From: CAZWKX01 sp964633975
GTDB lineage: Bacteria; Actinomycetota; Acidimicrobiia; Spongiisociales; UBA11373
DNA: 13,311 nucleotides
Reading direction: 5' to 3'
NCBI GenBank assembly: GCA_964633975.1
Contig: CAZWKX010000045.1
Location: 1-13,311, forward strand
The notes under the pieces were generated by a model. It saw only the letters and a program-made list of their open reading frames with translations, made no database searches and was not told the origin of the DNA. Shown piece by piece: positions 1-6,948 of the stretch. Made by a program: the position numbers and the translations under genes. Position 1 is the stretch's first letter. Each line of letters begins with the position of its first letter.

Positions 1-788
1 TCGTTGGCGGTCTGGTACCGGTACTCGGGCTGCTTGGCCAGGCACTTCATGACGATGGCGTCGAGGTGCTCCGGGATGTTCGGGTTCAGCGTGGACGGCG
101 CCGCCGCCTCGTTTTGCACGTGCTGGTAGGCGACGGCCACCGGGCTCTCCCCACTGAACGGCGGTACTCCGGTGAGCAGCTCGTACATGACGACGCCGAG
201 GGCGTAGAGGTCGGAGCGGGCGTCGGCCTGCATGCCCTGGGCCTGCTCGGGGCTGAAGTAGGTGGCGGTGCCGATGACGGCGCCGGTGCGGGTGAGCTGC
301 TCCGAATCGTCCCAGGCGCGGGCGATGCCGAAATCCGTGACTTTGATGGTGCCGTCCGCAGTGACCAGCACGTTGGCCGGTTTGATGTCGCGGTGCACCA
401 GCCCGCGCTCGTGGGCAGCAGAGAGGGCGGCGGCGACGTCGACCCCGATCTCGGCTACCCGCTGCGGCGGCAGGGCTCCCTCGGCTCGGAGCACCGTTCG
501 AAGGTCCTGGCCCTCGATGAGTTCCATGACCATGTAGTAGATGCCGCGGTCGGTTCCCCAGTCGTAGATGTTGACGATGTTGGGATGGCTGAGATTGGCG
601 GCGGCCTGCGCCTCGCGCCGGAACCGCGTGACGAAAGCCTCACTGGTGGCGTATTGGCCGTGGAGGACCTTGACCGCCACCTGCCGGTTGAGCATCTGGT
701 CGTGGGCGACGAATACGTCGGCCATGCCACCGCGCGCCAGATGGGCCGTGATGGCATAACGATCCGAGAGAACACGTCGCGATTCCAC
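1..788 (-). CDS. Ser/Thr protein kinase (PknA/PknB family), 3' end off the window
   Basis: Partial gene; about 262 N-terminal codons are present and the C-terminus lies beyond position 1. It is a eukaryotic-type (Hanks) kinase that phosphorylates Ser/Thr on cell-wall and division proteins. Visible motifs are a glycine loop ARGGMADVF (residues 18-26), catalytic lysine K40 in VAVKVL, HRDIKPAN with D134, DFG with D152, the activation segment GTATYFSPEQ (173-182), and SDLYALGVVMYELLTG. The start is a GTG at 788; the reading frame is closed upstream by a TGA that is the stop codon of pbpA, 10 codons earlier, and no other ATG or GTG lies between. No Shine-Dalgarno is seen; a TACCAT hexamer lies 9 bases upstream. 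It is the last gene visible in the fhaA-to-kinase operon. In Mycobacterium pknA follows pbpA and pknB comes next. Whether this one carries the transmembrane segment and PASTA repeats of PknB cannot be seen. Confidence 0.95.
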   Translation of the reverse strand, partial: MESRRVLSDRYAITAHLARGGMADVFVAHDQMLNRQVAVKVLHGQYATSEAFVTRFRREAQAAANLSHPNIVNIYDWGTDRGIYYMVMELIEGQDLRTVLRAEGALPPQRVAEIGVDVAAALSAAHERGLVHRDIKPANVLVTADGTIKVTDFGIARAWDDSEQLTRTGAVIGTATYFSPEQAQGMQADARSDLYALGVVMYELLTGVPPFSGESPVAVAYQHVQNEAAAPSTLNPNIPEHLDAIVMKCLAKQPEYRYQTAN

Positions 789-818
789 GGTAGCGGAATG
801 GTACTGGAGGAACGGTTG

Positions 819-2264
819 TCAGGAATTCGCCCAGGCGCTGAACACGGCCTGGGCGATGGGCGCGGCCACGGAGCTGCCCGTTCCTTCCTCGCCGCGGTAG
901 CCGCCCGACTCGACGAGGACCGCGACGGCGATTGTGTCGCCGTCGGTGTCGGTGGCGAAACCGACGAACCAGGTGTGCGGTGCGGCATCGGGGACCTCGG
1001 CGGTGCCCGTCTTCCCGAAGACGCGCAATCCCGGGACGGCGGCGCGCCATCCGGTGCCCGAGAGCACAACCTGTTCCATCATGTCGCTGAGGTCGGCGGC
1101 CGACTCGTCGGACATGGCGTGCAGCCACGCGTGGGGGGTGGCAATCGAGACCGGATGGCCTCCGCTGTCGGTGATCATGCCGACAAGGTAGGGACGCATG
1201 ATGATGCCGTCGTTGGCGACGGCGGCGGCGACTAGGGCCATCTGTATGGGTGTGGCTTGTACGTCACGCTGGCCCAGGGCGGTCTGTGCCAAGGCTGCGT
1301 CGTTGTTGACGAACGTGGAGGGCTCGGGGATCGCCGAGGCGATCGTGGGCAGCTCGAAGGCGATCGTGTGGTTGAACCCGACGGCCTCGGCGGTGTCGAC
1401 GACGGCCTCGGCGCCGAGATCCATGCCCAGCCGGGCAAAGGCGGTGTTGCACGAGATCACGACTGCGTGGAGCAGCGAGACGGTCTGGCCGTCGCCGCAG
1501 TAGCCGCCGCCCGAGTTGGTAATCGTGCTCAGCGAGTTGGGGAGGGTCAGCTCCTCGGTGTCGGGCAGGAGCGTCTGGGGCTCGGCGAAGCCGGTTTCGA
1601 GCGCGGCCGTGGCGACGACGAGTTTGAACGAGGAGCCGGGGGCGTAGGTCTCGGTCAGGGCGCGGTTGAGCAGTGGGCCGTTTTCGTCGTCGAGTAGCGC
1701 CTCGATCTCCTCGGCGGAGCCGACGGTGAACGTGTTCGGGTCGAATGAAGGGGTCGAGGCGAGTGCGAGGATGGCCCCGGAGGCCGGGTCGAGGGCAACA
1801 ACGGCGCCTTTCTGGTCGCCGAGTGCGGCGTATGCAGCCCGCTGGACGCCGTCGTCGATGGTGAGGACCACCGACTGGGGCCCGATGTCGGCGCCGAGCA
1901 GGTCGGTGAGCACGGCGCCGAGTGTTCCGTCGTCGCGGGAGCGGAGATCGGCGGCGCGGGTCTGCTCCAATCCGCTGGATGTGGCGCTGGTGGCGTAGCC
2001 GACGGTGTGGGCGTAGAGCTCCCGCTCCGGGTACACCCGCACGTATTTGCCGTCGGTGGCCATCTCCGATCGGGCCACCACCACTCCGTCGGCCGTGACG
2101 ATGTTCCCGCGTTCGGCGGTGGTCAGGTCGGCGAACACTCGGACGTTGCGGGGGTCTTCGGCGTAGCCCGGTCCGGCTATGGCCTGCTGGTAGGTGAGGG
2201 CGATCACGAGGACGGCGATCCCGCCTAGCACCCCGATGCTGAGCCTGCGAAATGCTCGGTTCAC
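819..2264 (-). CDS. pbpA: Class B penicillin-binding protein (PbpA-like transpeptidase)
   Basis: 481 aa, membrane-anchored D,D-transpeptidase that cross-links peptidoglycan outside the membrane. A short cytoplasmic end is followed by one signal-anchor helix (about residues 10-28), a small N-terminal region with the typical RGNIVTADG strand (52-60), and the transpeptidase domain (about 150-478). The three active-site motifs are intact: SSFK with nucleophile S211, SCN at 271-273, and KTGT at 418-421. The length matches mycobacterial PbpA (about 490 aa). The start is a GTG at 2264 that overlaps the TGA of the rodA-like gene (GTGA), so translation is probably coupled. The pairing with an immediately upstream SEDS gene is the classic polymerase plus transpeptidase arrangement. 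Sequence and operon position favour PbpA over PbpB/FtsI, which sits in the dcw cluster. Confidence 0.95.
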   Translation of the reverse strand: MNRAFRRLSIGVLGGIAVLVIALTYQQAIAGPGYAEDPRNVRVFADLTTAERGNIVTADGVVVARSEMATDGKYVRVYPERELYAHTVGYATSATSSGLEQTRAADLRSRDDGTLGAVLTDLLGADIGPQSVVLTIDDGVQRAAYAALGDQKGAVVALDPASGAILALASTPSFDPNTFTVGSAEEIEALLDDENGPLLNRALTETYAPGSSFKLVVATAALETGFAEPQTLLPDTEELTLPNSLSTITNSGGGYCGDGQTVSLLHAVVISCNTAFARLGMDLGAEAVVDTAEAVGFNHTIAFELPTIASAIPEPSTFVNNDAALAQTALGQRDVQATPIQMALVAAAVANDGIIMRPYLVGMITDSGGHPVSIATPHAWLHAMSDESAADLSDMMEQVVLSGTGWRAAVPGLRVFGKTGTAEVPDAAPHTWFVGFATDTDGDTIAVAVLVESGGYRGEEGTGSSVAAPIAQAVFSAWANS

Positions 2265-3550
2265 GTTCGCTCCTCATGGGATATGCGAGCCAGGACGGCA
2301 ATCAGCACGAGGTTGGCCAGAAGAGAGGAGCCGCCGTAGGACATGAAGGGCAGCGTTATGCCGGTGACGGGGAACAGCCTGATGACGCCGGCCAGGATCA
2401 GGAGGGTCTGCACGCCGAGTGTGAGCGTGAGGCCGGCGGCGAGCAGCTTCCGGAAGGCGTCGCCGGCGCGCAGGGCGATGCCGAAGCCGACGGCGATGAG
2501 GAGCCCGTAGGCGGCGAGTACGGCGAGTCCGCCGGCGAGGCCCAGCTCCTCGGCGATGGCCACAAAGATGAAGTCTGTGGTTGCGGCGGGGATGAGATCG
2601 GGGCTCCCCGCTCCGAAGCCGGTTCCGGTGAGCGCGCCGGACCCGAGAGCGAAGAGCCCTTGTGCGATCTGGTAGCCGGTGCCGGTGAAGTCGGCGAAGG
2701 GATGTAGCCAGGCTTCCACGCGTACGTGGACGTGGCTGAAGTACTGGGCGGCGGCCAGGCCTCCGCCGGCCACCAGCGCCGAGCTGGCGATGAGGTAGGA
2801 GGGTCGGGCGGTGGCTGCATAGATCATCGTGGCGAACACGGCGAACAGGAGGAGGGATGCACCCAGGTCGCGTTGGTAGACCAGCACGACGAAGCTCACC
2901 CCGAAGGCGAGGAAGATCGGAAGCAGCTGGCGGGGCTCGGGCACGTGCAAGGGCCCGAGGCGGCGCGGCATGTGAGCCAGGCCGCGGTACCGGTCCGCCA
3001 GGTAGGAGGCAAGGAAGGCGACCACCAGGAGTTTTGCCGCCTCGCCGGGCTGGAGTGAGAAGGAGGCGGGTCCGGCATCGAGGCGGACCCAGAGGCGCGA
3101 TCCGTTGATCGTGACGCCGTGGATCGGCAGCCCTGCGGGTAGCAGCGGAAGCAGCAGGAGGCCGAGCCCGGTGACCAGAAACAGATAGCGGTAGCGGCGG
3201 AGAACCTCGACCCCACGCCGGCGCAGCAGGTAGAGGACGCCGGCGGCGAGCACGGCCCCGAGCAGGATCCAGGCGAGCTGAAGTCGTCCCGCTTCACGGT
3301 CGATGCGGTAGATCTCGATCCAGCCGACGGCGGTGAGCAGGGCGACGAGAGGCAGCAAGGTACGCACGGAGGCCGAGGCCCAGCGTCGGACGGCGACGAG
3401 TAGGCCGCAGAAGGCGGCCAGGAACACCGCAGGGGCCAAGCCGACGTCGGCGGTGATCGTGCCGTCCATGGTGACCGTGACCAAAGCGGCGCCGCCTCCG
3501 ACCATGGCGGCGGCGAGCACGAGGAGGGCGGATTCGGCGGTGCGGGTCAC
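2261..3550 (-). CDS. rodA: SEDS-family peptidoglycan polymerase (RodA/FtsW)
   Basis: 429 aa polytopic membrane protein of the SEDS family, a glycosyltransferase that polymerises lipid II and works with a class B penicillin-binding protein. It has many hydrophobic segments (about ten predicted by eye). The family signatures are FSLQPGEAAKLL, VYQRDLGASLLLF (with the conserved Asp), FIFVAIAEELGL, and the C-terminal PVTGITLPFMSYGGSS. The QPGE form, in place of QPSE, is as I recall common in actinobacterial RodA. The GTG start at 3550 overlaps the phosphatase stop (GTGA). An in-frame extension reaches 3709, but it is Arg-rich antisense-like sequence inside the phosphatase gene and is not the real N-terminus. 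The stop overlaps the pbpA start. Operon position (fhaA-fhaB-pstP-rodA-pbpA) supports RodA over FtsW. Confidence 0.93.
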   Translation of the reverse strand: MTRTAESALLVLAAAMVGGGAALVTVTMDGTITADVGLAPAVFLAAFCGLLVAVRRWASASVRTLLPLVALLTAVGWIEIYRIDREAGRLQLAWILLGAVLAAGVLYLLRRRGVEVLRRYRYLFLVTGLGLLLLPLLPAGLPIHGVTINGSRLWVRLDAGPASFSLQPGEAAKLLVVAFLASYLADRYRGLAHMPRRLGPLHVPEPRQLLPIFLAFGVSFVVLVYQRDLGASLLLFAVFATMIYAATARPSYLIASSALVAGGGLAAAQYFSHVHVRVEAWLHPFADFTGTGYQIAQGLFALGSGALTGTGFGAGSPDLIPAATTDFIFVAIAEELGLAGGLAVLAAYGLLIAVGFGIALRAGDAFRKLLAAGLTLTLGVQTLLILAGVIRLFPVTGITLPFMSYGGSSLLANLVLIAVLARISHEERT

Positions 3551-4278
3551 GTGCTGAGATCGACTACGACGACCGAGGTGTTGTCGAAGCCGCCGGCGGC
3601 GTTGGCGGCCTCGACGAGCGCCGAGACGGCCTCGGCGGGGTTGTTGTTGGCGTCGAGGATGCGGCTGATGTCGTCGTCTTCGATCATGCCGGTGAGGCCG
3701 TCGGTGCACAGGAGCAGCCGATCGCCGTCGTGAAGGCCGATCTGGAAGCGGTCGACGTCGACTGAGCGGTCGAGCCCGAGCGCTCGCGTGATGACGCTGC
3801 GGTAAGGGTGCAGGGCGGCATCCTCGGGCGTCAGCTCGCCGGCCTCCATCATCTCGGCGACGAGGGAATGGTCGCGGGTGACCTGGGACAGGGCGCCGCT
3901 GCGGTACAGGTAGGCGCGGCTGTCGCCGATGTGACCGATCTCCACCTCATCGTCGTCCGAGAAGACCGCCACGGTGAGGGTGGTTCCCATGCCGGCGAGG
4001 CGAGGCCGCTGCCGGACTGTGTCTATGAGAGCCAGGTTGGCCGCCAGCACTCGCGTCACCGCGTCGCCTTCGACATCTGCCGCCGTGTCGATGGCGATCT
4101 GGCTGGCCACTTCGCCTCCGACGTGTCCTCCCATGCCGTCGGCGACGGCGGCGACGAATTTGCCTTCGGCCGTGCCCGTGGTGAGTCCGGAGCCGTCCTC
4201 GTGACGCGGCCACACGGAGTCTTCGTTCTGCTGGCGCACGAGGCCGATTTCGGTGCCGGTGGCCCAGGTGTAGGTCAT
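3547..4278 (-). CDS. pstP: PP2C-family Ser/Thr protein phosphatase (PstP-like, catalytic domain only)
   Basis: 243 aa. A metal-dependent (PPM/PP2C) phosphatase expected to remove phosphates from targets of the operon's kinase. Motifs in order are VRQQNEDS (14-21), VADGMGGH with the metal-binding Asp, GMGTTLTVA, IGDSRAYLYR, a TRDHS motif, LCTDGLTGMI, and C-terminal GGFDNTSVVVVD. The ATG at 4278 overlaps the fhaB stop as ATGA. The protein ends right after the catalytic domain. M. tuberculosis PstP is about 514 aa and has a transmembrane helix and an extracellular part; here neither is present, so the enzyme should be soluble unless recruited by a partner. The reading frame stays open upstream to 4617, but that stretch overlaps fhaB out of frame and is low-complexity, so it was not used. 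Confidence 0.94.
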   Translation of the reverse strand: MTYTWATGTEIGLVRQQNEDSVWPRHEDGSGLTTGTAEGKFVAAVADGMGGHVGGEVASQIAIDTAADVEGDAVTRVLAANLALIDTVRQRPRLAGMGTTLTVAVFSDDDEVEIGHIGDSRAYLYRSGALSQVTRDHSLVAEMMEAGELTPEDAALHPYRSVITRALGLDRSVDVDRFQIGLHDGDRLLLCTDGLTGMIEDDDISRILDANNNPAEAVSALVEAANAAGGFDNTSVVVVDLST

Positions 4279-4679
4279 TTGACCTCCATGACCGTCTCGC
4301 CGACCTGCACACTGTCGCCGCGGTGCAGGACGGTGGGAGCGGCGATCCTGGTGCCGTTGACGAACGTGCCGTTGGTGCTGTCGAGGTCGTGGAGGCGCAC
4401 TCCGCCGGCGTGGGGACCGAGGCGGGCGTGGAAGTCGGAGGCGTAGGGGTCGTCGACGGTGACGTCTGCCTCGGCGCTGCGGCCCACGATGAGGGCGCCG
4501 GTGACGGAGAAGGTGAGGTGCTGGTTGGAGGGAGAGCGAGTCACCGTGATCTCGTGGGTCTCCCTTCGATCGGCTCCCGACCCCAGGTGAACGCGAACCG
4601 CCTTCGCCACATACCACAGGTACAGGTAGGCGACGACGATGAACAGCACCTTGAGGGCGTGGAGCACGGGAGTCGGCAT
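4275..4679 (-). CDS. fhaB: Membrane-anchored FHA-domain protein (FhaB/FipA-like)
   Basis: 134 aa. One hydrophobic helix near the N-terminus (about residues 8-26) is followed by a linker and a forkhead-associated domain (about 60-134), which binds phospho-threonine. FHA features seen are ALIVGRSAEADVTV, a YASDFHARL segment in the place of the usual SRxH, and LHDLDSTNGTFVNGTRI. The length and layout fit mycobacterial FhaB (about 155 aa), which is known to be phosphorylated by PknA/PknB and to act at the septum. The ATG at 4679 directly follows the fhaA stop with no gap (TGAATG), and the stop overlaps the phosphatase start. Function is inferred from domain and operon position. Confidence 0.92.
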   Translation of the reverse strand: MPTPVLHALKVLFIVVAYLYLWYVAKAVRVHLGSGADRRETHEITVTRSPSNQHLTFSVTGALIVGRSAEADVTVDDPYASDFHARLGPHAGGVRLHDLDSTNGTFVNGTRIAAPTVLHRGDSVQVGETVMEVK

Positions 4680-5333
4680 TCAGATCATCCGGTATACGAA
4701 GTGGGGCTCTCCAAAGGTGAGCACATCGCCGTCGAGCACTTCAAGAACCTCGGTTATGCGTTCCCCGTTGACGAAGGTGCCGTTGGAAGAGCCGAGGTCG
4801 TGGATCCAGGCGCCCCCGGCTTGGCGCCAGATCAAGGCGTGGAGGCGTGAGACTTCGGGCGCGGCGATGGGCACGTCGGCGTCCCTGGATCGGCCGATGG
4901 AGGAGCGGTTGTAGCGAATTTCAAGCTCGGGGCTGCGGCCGGGAGGCACCAGACGGGCCCAGACGGGGACCTCGCCGAGAGTGAATGCGACCTCGACGGA
5001 GGCGTCCGACTGGATGCCGCTGCCGGTGACGATACGGACGACGGCGGGGCCGTCGAGACGCCACCCGCGCTCGGCTGCGTTCTCCTCGACGACGAGGGCC
5101 AGCTCCGCCTCGGCCTCCTGAAGGGCCTCCTCGTCGGCGGGAGGGCCGCCCAGGCCGACGATGAAGTGGTTGGGGGCAACCGGACCGGCCGGACCTTCCT
5201 GGAGGGAGAGGTCGGACTCGCGGATGAGACGGCTGCCCAGCTCGACCGGATGTATGCGGCCGCGGAAGAGTCGAGCGGCCATACCGTCGACCAGCCGCTC
5301 CAGGCGGCGTTCAATCCCGCGGGCCAATCCCAT
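4680..5333 (-). CDS. fhaA: FHA-domain protein with N-terminal DUF3662 (FhaA-like)
   Basis: 217 aa. The N-terminal part (about 1-120; begins MGLARGIERRLERLVDGMA and contains FRGRIHPVELG) matches the DUF3662/FhaA N-terminal domain. The C-terminal FHA domain (about 137-217) has SSIGRSRDADVPI, SRLHALI and the full DLGSSNGTFVNGERI phospho-threonine-binding signature. M. tuberculosis FhaA (about 527 aa) has a long Gln/Tyr/Pro-rich linker between these domains; here it is missing, giving a compact form. In mycobacteria the FHA domain binds the phosphorylated pseudokinase MviN/MurJ and limits peptidoglycan synthesis; that role here is inferred. This is the first gene of the operon. Its ATG lies 6 bases after a TACACT -10 hexamer, so the mRNA may be leaderless. 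Six genes follow without an obvious internal promoter, apart from a doubtful one before the kinase. Confidence 0.93.
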   Translation of the reverse strand: MGLARGIERRLERLVDGMAARLFRGRIHPVELGSRLIRESDLSLQEGPAGPVAPNHFIVGLGGPPADEEALQEAEAELALVVEENAAERGWRLDGPAVVRIVTGSGIQSDASVEVAFTLGEVPVWARLVPPGRSPELEIRYNRSSIGRSRDADVPIAAPEVSRLHALIWRQAGGAWIHDLGSSNGTFVNGERITEVLEVLDGDVLTFGEPHFVYRMI

Positions 5334-5339
5334 GCGACA

Positions 5340-5345
5340 AGTGTA
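5340..5345 (-). promoter_or_regulatory. Probable -10 element of the fhaA operon (leaderless start)
   Basis: On the minus strand TACACT (TAnnnT type) lies 6 bases before the fhaA ATG. A transcript would begin at or next to the A of the start codon. The only purine-rich stretch (GAGGAG) lies upstream of the hexamer, too far to act as a ribosome binding site. A weak TTCGCG sits 16 bases upstream as a possible -35. Confidence 0.5.
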
Positions 5346-5379
5346 CGGCTCCTCGTGTTTGCGCGAAGGCAGCCCGTGG

Positions 5380-5385
5380 TACGAT
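5380..5385 (+). promoter_or_regulatory. Probable -10 element for tRNA-Leu and the downstream gene
   Basis: TACGAT lies 11 bases before the first base of mature tRNA-Leu, leaving a 5' leader of a few bases for RNase P to remove. A poor -35 match (GTTTGC) lies 17 bases upstream. It is divergent from the fhaA -10 element, with both in the 63-base gap 5334-5396. Confidence 0.45.
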
Positions 5386-5396
5386 GCCCGGCCCTC

Positions 5397-5482
5397 GGGC
5401 GAGTGGCGGAATTGGGAGACGCGCAGGATTCAGGATCCTGTGGGCGTTTTAGCTCGTGGGGGTTCGAGTCCCCCCTCGCCCA
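5397..5482 (+). tRNA. tRNA-Leu (anticodon CAG)
   Basis: An 86-base class II tRNA. The acceptor stem is GGGCGAG (5397-5403) with CTCGCCC (5475-5481) and discriminator A at 5482. The anticodon stem is CAGGA/TCCTG (5424-5428, 5436-5440) around the loop TTCAGGA, giving anticodon CAG at 5431-5433, which reads CUG. The long variable arm forms GGGC/GCTC, and the T arm is GGGGG-TTCGAGT-CCCCC (5458-5474). Identity as Leu rests on the anticodon, long variable arm and discriminator A. CCA is not encoded. It diverges from fhaA, and a start codon follows after only 5 bases. Confidence 0.96.
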
Positions 5483-5487
5483 CTCCG

Positions 5488-6486
5488 ATGACCTATCAGC
5501 AGGTGCGCCGGAGCCGTCGACGAGGGCGCCGTATCGTGCTGTTGGTGGCGGCGCTGGTGGTCCTCGTAATCGCGTATGCTTTCACGCGCATTCAGTCCGA
5601 TCGACAGCTGCGTCGCCAGTATCTCGACTCTGCCATGGAGCTTGCCGATGCGGCGGCGGATGTGGCCGACCAGCTCGACGGCCTCATGGGCAGCCTGGAG
5701 CAGCTGCAGCGGCCGCTGCTCGTCGAGGCCTTGGATGAGCTGGAGGTGGAGGCGACGCGGATCGCCACGGAGCTGGACCAGCTCGAGATCCCGGGGTCTG
5801 GGGGGGTGAGAATGGCCCATGCCTATCTCGATGTGGCGATGAGCAGCTGGCGTGACGGTGTGGGGCAGACCGGGAGGGGCATGGTGGATCTCACCGAGTC
5901 GCCCCTCGACGATGGGGCTCTGGAGCTGGTCACCGAGGGCATTACCGCCCTTCGGGTAGGCGATGAGGCCTACGCCTATTTCCTCACGGCACTCGAGGAC
6001 GTCGACACCTCCGATCTGGCGCGTGCCTTCCCCGAAGTGGCATTCATCACGCCGGAGAACGAGGCGTTCTTCGATGCCGAAGACCTGGGGCAGCGGCTGT
6101 TCTTGACTCCCTCGCTCGGCCTGGTGGAGAACGTGTCGGTGTCCGATCTGCGGCTCGACCCCGGTCCCATTGGGGAAGAGGAAGGGGTTTCGGTGATTCC
6201 GGTGTCCAATCGGCTCGATGCGGAGGCGATCATCGGGAACAACGGGACGGTCGAGAGGCTGGGCATCGTCGTACAGTTGACGCTGATATCGGCAGAAGGG
6301 GAGATGTACCAGGTGGAGCAGACGATCCCGCTGTTGCGGGCCGGTCAGTTGACCACGGTGGTCTTCACCAATCTGCCTGCCGACGCGGGGACGATCTACG
6401 AGGTGACCGTGGAGTTGACGGGGACGGACAGCAATCCGGTCGATGACTCGATGACCTTCCTGTTTATGAGGGATACCGCGGAATGA
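5488..6486 (+). CDS. Hypothetical membrane-anchored protein with coiled coil and C-terminal beta-rich domain
   Basis: 332 aa, not recognised as a named family. A very basic N-terminus (RRSRRRGRR, residues 7-15) precedes one hydrophobic helix (about 16-32), so the N-terminus should be inside and the rest outside. Residues about 38-100 are acidic, helical and coiled-coil-like. The middle (about 105-220) is acidic without clear motifs. The last 110 residues alternate hydrophobic strands around a conserved-looking GNNGTVERLGIVVQL and resemble an Ig-like/CARDB-type fold, though this is a guess by eye. The ATG at 5488 is 5 bases after the tRNA-Leu 3' end, without room for a ribosome binding site outside the tRNA. 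The in-frame opening back to 5161 crosses the tRNA and fhaA antisense and is not coding. The stop overlaps the next gene as ATGA. Confidence 0.85.
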   Translation: MTYQQVRRSRRRGRRIVLLVAALVVLVIAYAFTRIQSDRQLRRQYLDSAMELADAAADVADQLDGLMGSLEQLQRPLLVEALDELEVEATRIATELDQLEIPGSGGVRMAHAYLDVAMSSWRDGVGQTGRGMVDLTESPLDDGALELVTEGITALRVGDEAYAYFLTALEDVDTSDLARAFPEVAFITPENEAFFDAEDLGQRLFLTPSLGLVENVSVSDLRLDPGPIGEEEGVSVIPVSNRLDAEAIIGNNGTVERLGIVVQLTLISAEGEMYQVEQTIPLLRAGQLTTVVFTNLPADAGTIYEVTVELTGTDSNPVDDSMTFLFMRDTAE

Positions 6487-6932
6487 GTGTCGGAGTTGCG
6501 GTGGCTTTGGCGGCGCTGGCGACGGTTCTGGCCGTGGTCGGCCTGGCCCAGGCGACCCGAGTAGCCAAGAGGGTCTCGGCGGTGCCGCCGGACGGGAACC
6601 TCTACGACGCCATCGGCCGGCTCGACGCCGACCTGGCGGCCGTCGAGCAGGCGATCACGGCGATGCAGCCGGTGCTGCAGTCGCTGCACGAGCGTATGCC
6701 GACGGCCATCCGCAACACCGCCGTCATCACCTACGACGCCACGGGCGACATGGCCGGTCACCTCTCCAGGTCCATCGCCTTGCTCAACGAGAGGGGCGAT
6801 GGCCTGGTGGTGACGCTGCTGAGGCGGCGCTCCGAAGTTCTCTTCTTCACCAAGATGGTCAGGTCGGGGAGGGGCGTCGAGGAGCTGTCGCCGGAGGAGG
6901 CGGCCGTGGTCAAACGGGCCACCAGCGGCTAG
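6483..6932 (+). CDS. DUF4446 family protein
   Basis: 149 aa, small membrane-anchored protein. An N-terminal hydrophobic helix (about 3-22) is followed by a short helical, coiled-coil-like stretch (about 40-75) and then the core that identifies the family: TYDATGDMAGHLSRSIALL followed by ERGDGLVVTLLRRRSEV (about 82-118). DUF4446 proteins are found in Bacillota and Actinomycetota; no biochemical role is established that I know of. The ATG overlaps the previous stop by 4 bases, so the two membrane proteins are probably made together. serS starts 16 bases after its stop. Confidence 0.85.
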   Translation: MSVGVAVALAALATVLAVVGLAQATRVAKRVSAVPPDGNLYDAIGRLDADLAAVEQAITAMQPVLQSLHERMPTAIRNTAVITYDATGDMAGHLSRSIALLNERGDGLVVTLLRRRSEVLFFTKMVRSGRGVEELSPEEAAVVKRATSG

Positions 6933-6935
6933 CCC

Positions 6936-6941
6936 TACCAT
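6936..6941 (+). promoter_or_regulatory. Possible -10 element for a leaderless serS transcript
   Basis: TACCAT lies 7 bases before the serS GTG in the 16-base gap after the DUF4446 gene. No Shine-Dalgarno sequence is present in the gap. No convincing -35 was found, so read-through from upstream is the alternative. Confidence 0.35.
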
Positions 6942-6948
6942 TGCCGCA

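Noticed and set aside
66..1235. A 389-codon open frame on the plus strand
   Set aside because: It lies antisense to the kinase and pbpA genes, both with intact catalytic motifs, and its product has only low-complexity Gly/Val/Asp-rich sequence.
3551..3709. N-terminal extension of the rodA gene
   Set aside because: The added residues are almost all Arg, His and Gln, a shadow of the phosphatase gene; the GTGA overlap at 3547-3550 gives a normal start.
5161..5487. N-terminal extension of the membrane protein gene
   Set aside because: It would run through fhaA antisense and across the whole tRNA-Leu gene; the ATG at 5488 directly precedes the basic tail and membrane helix.
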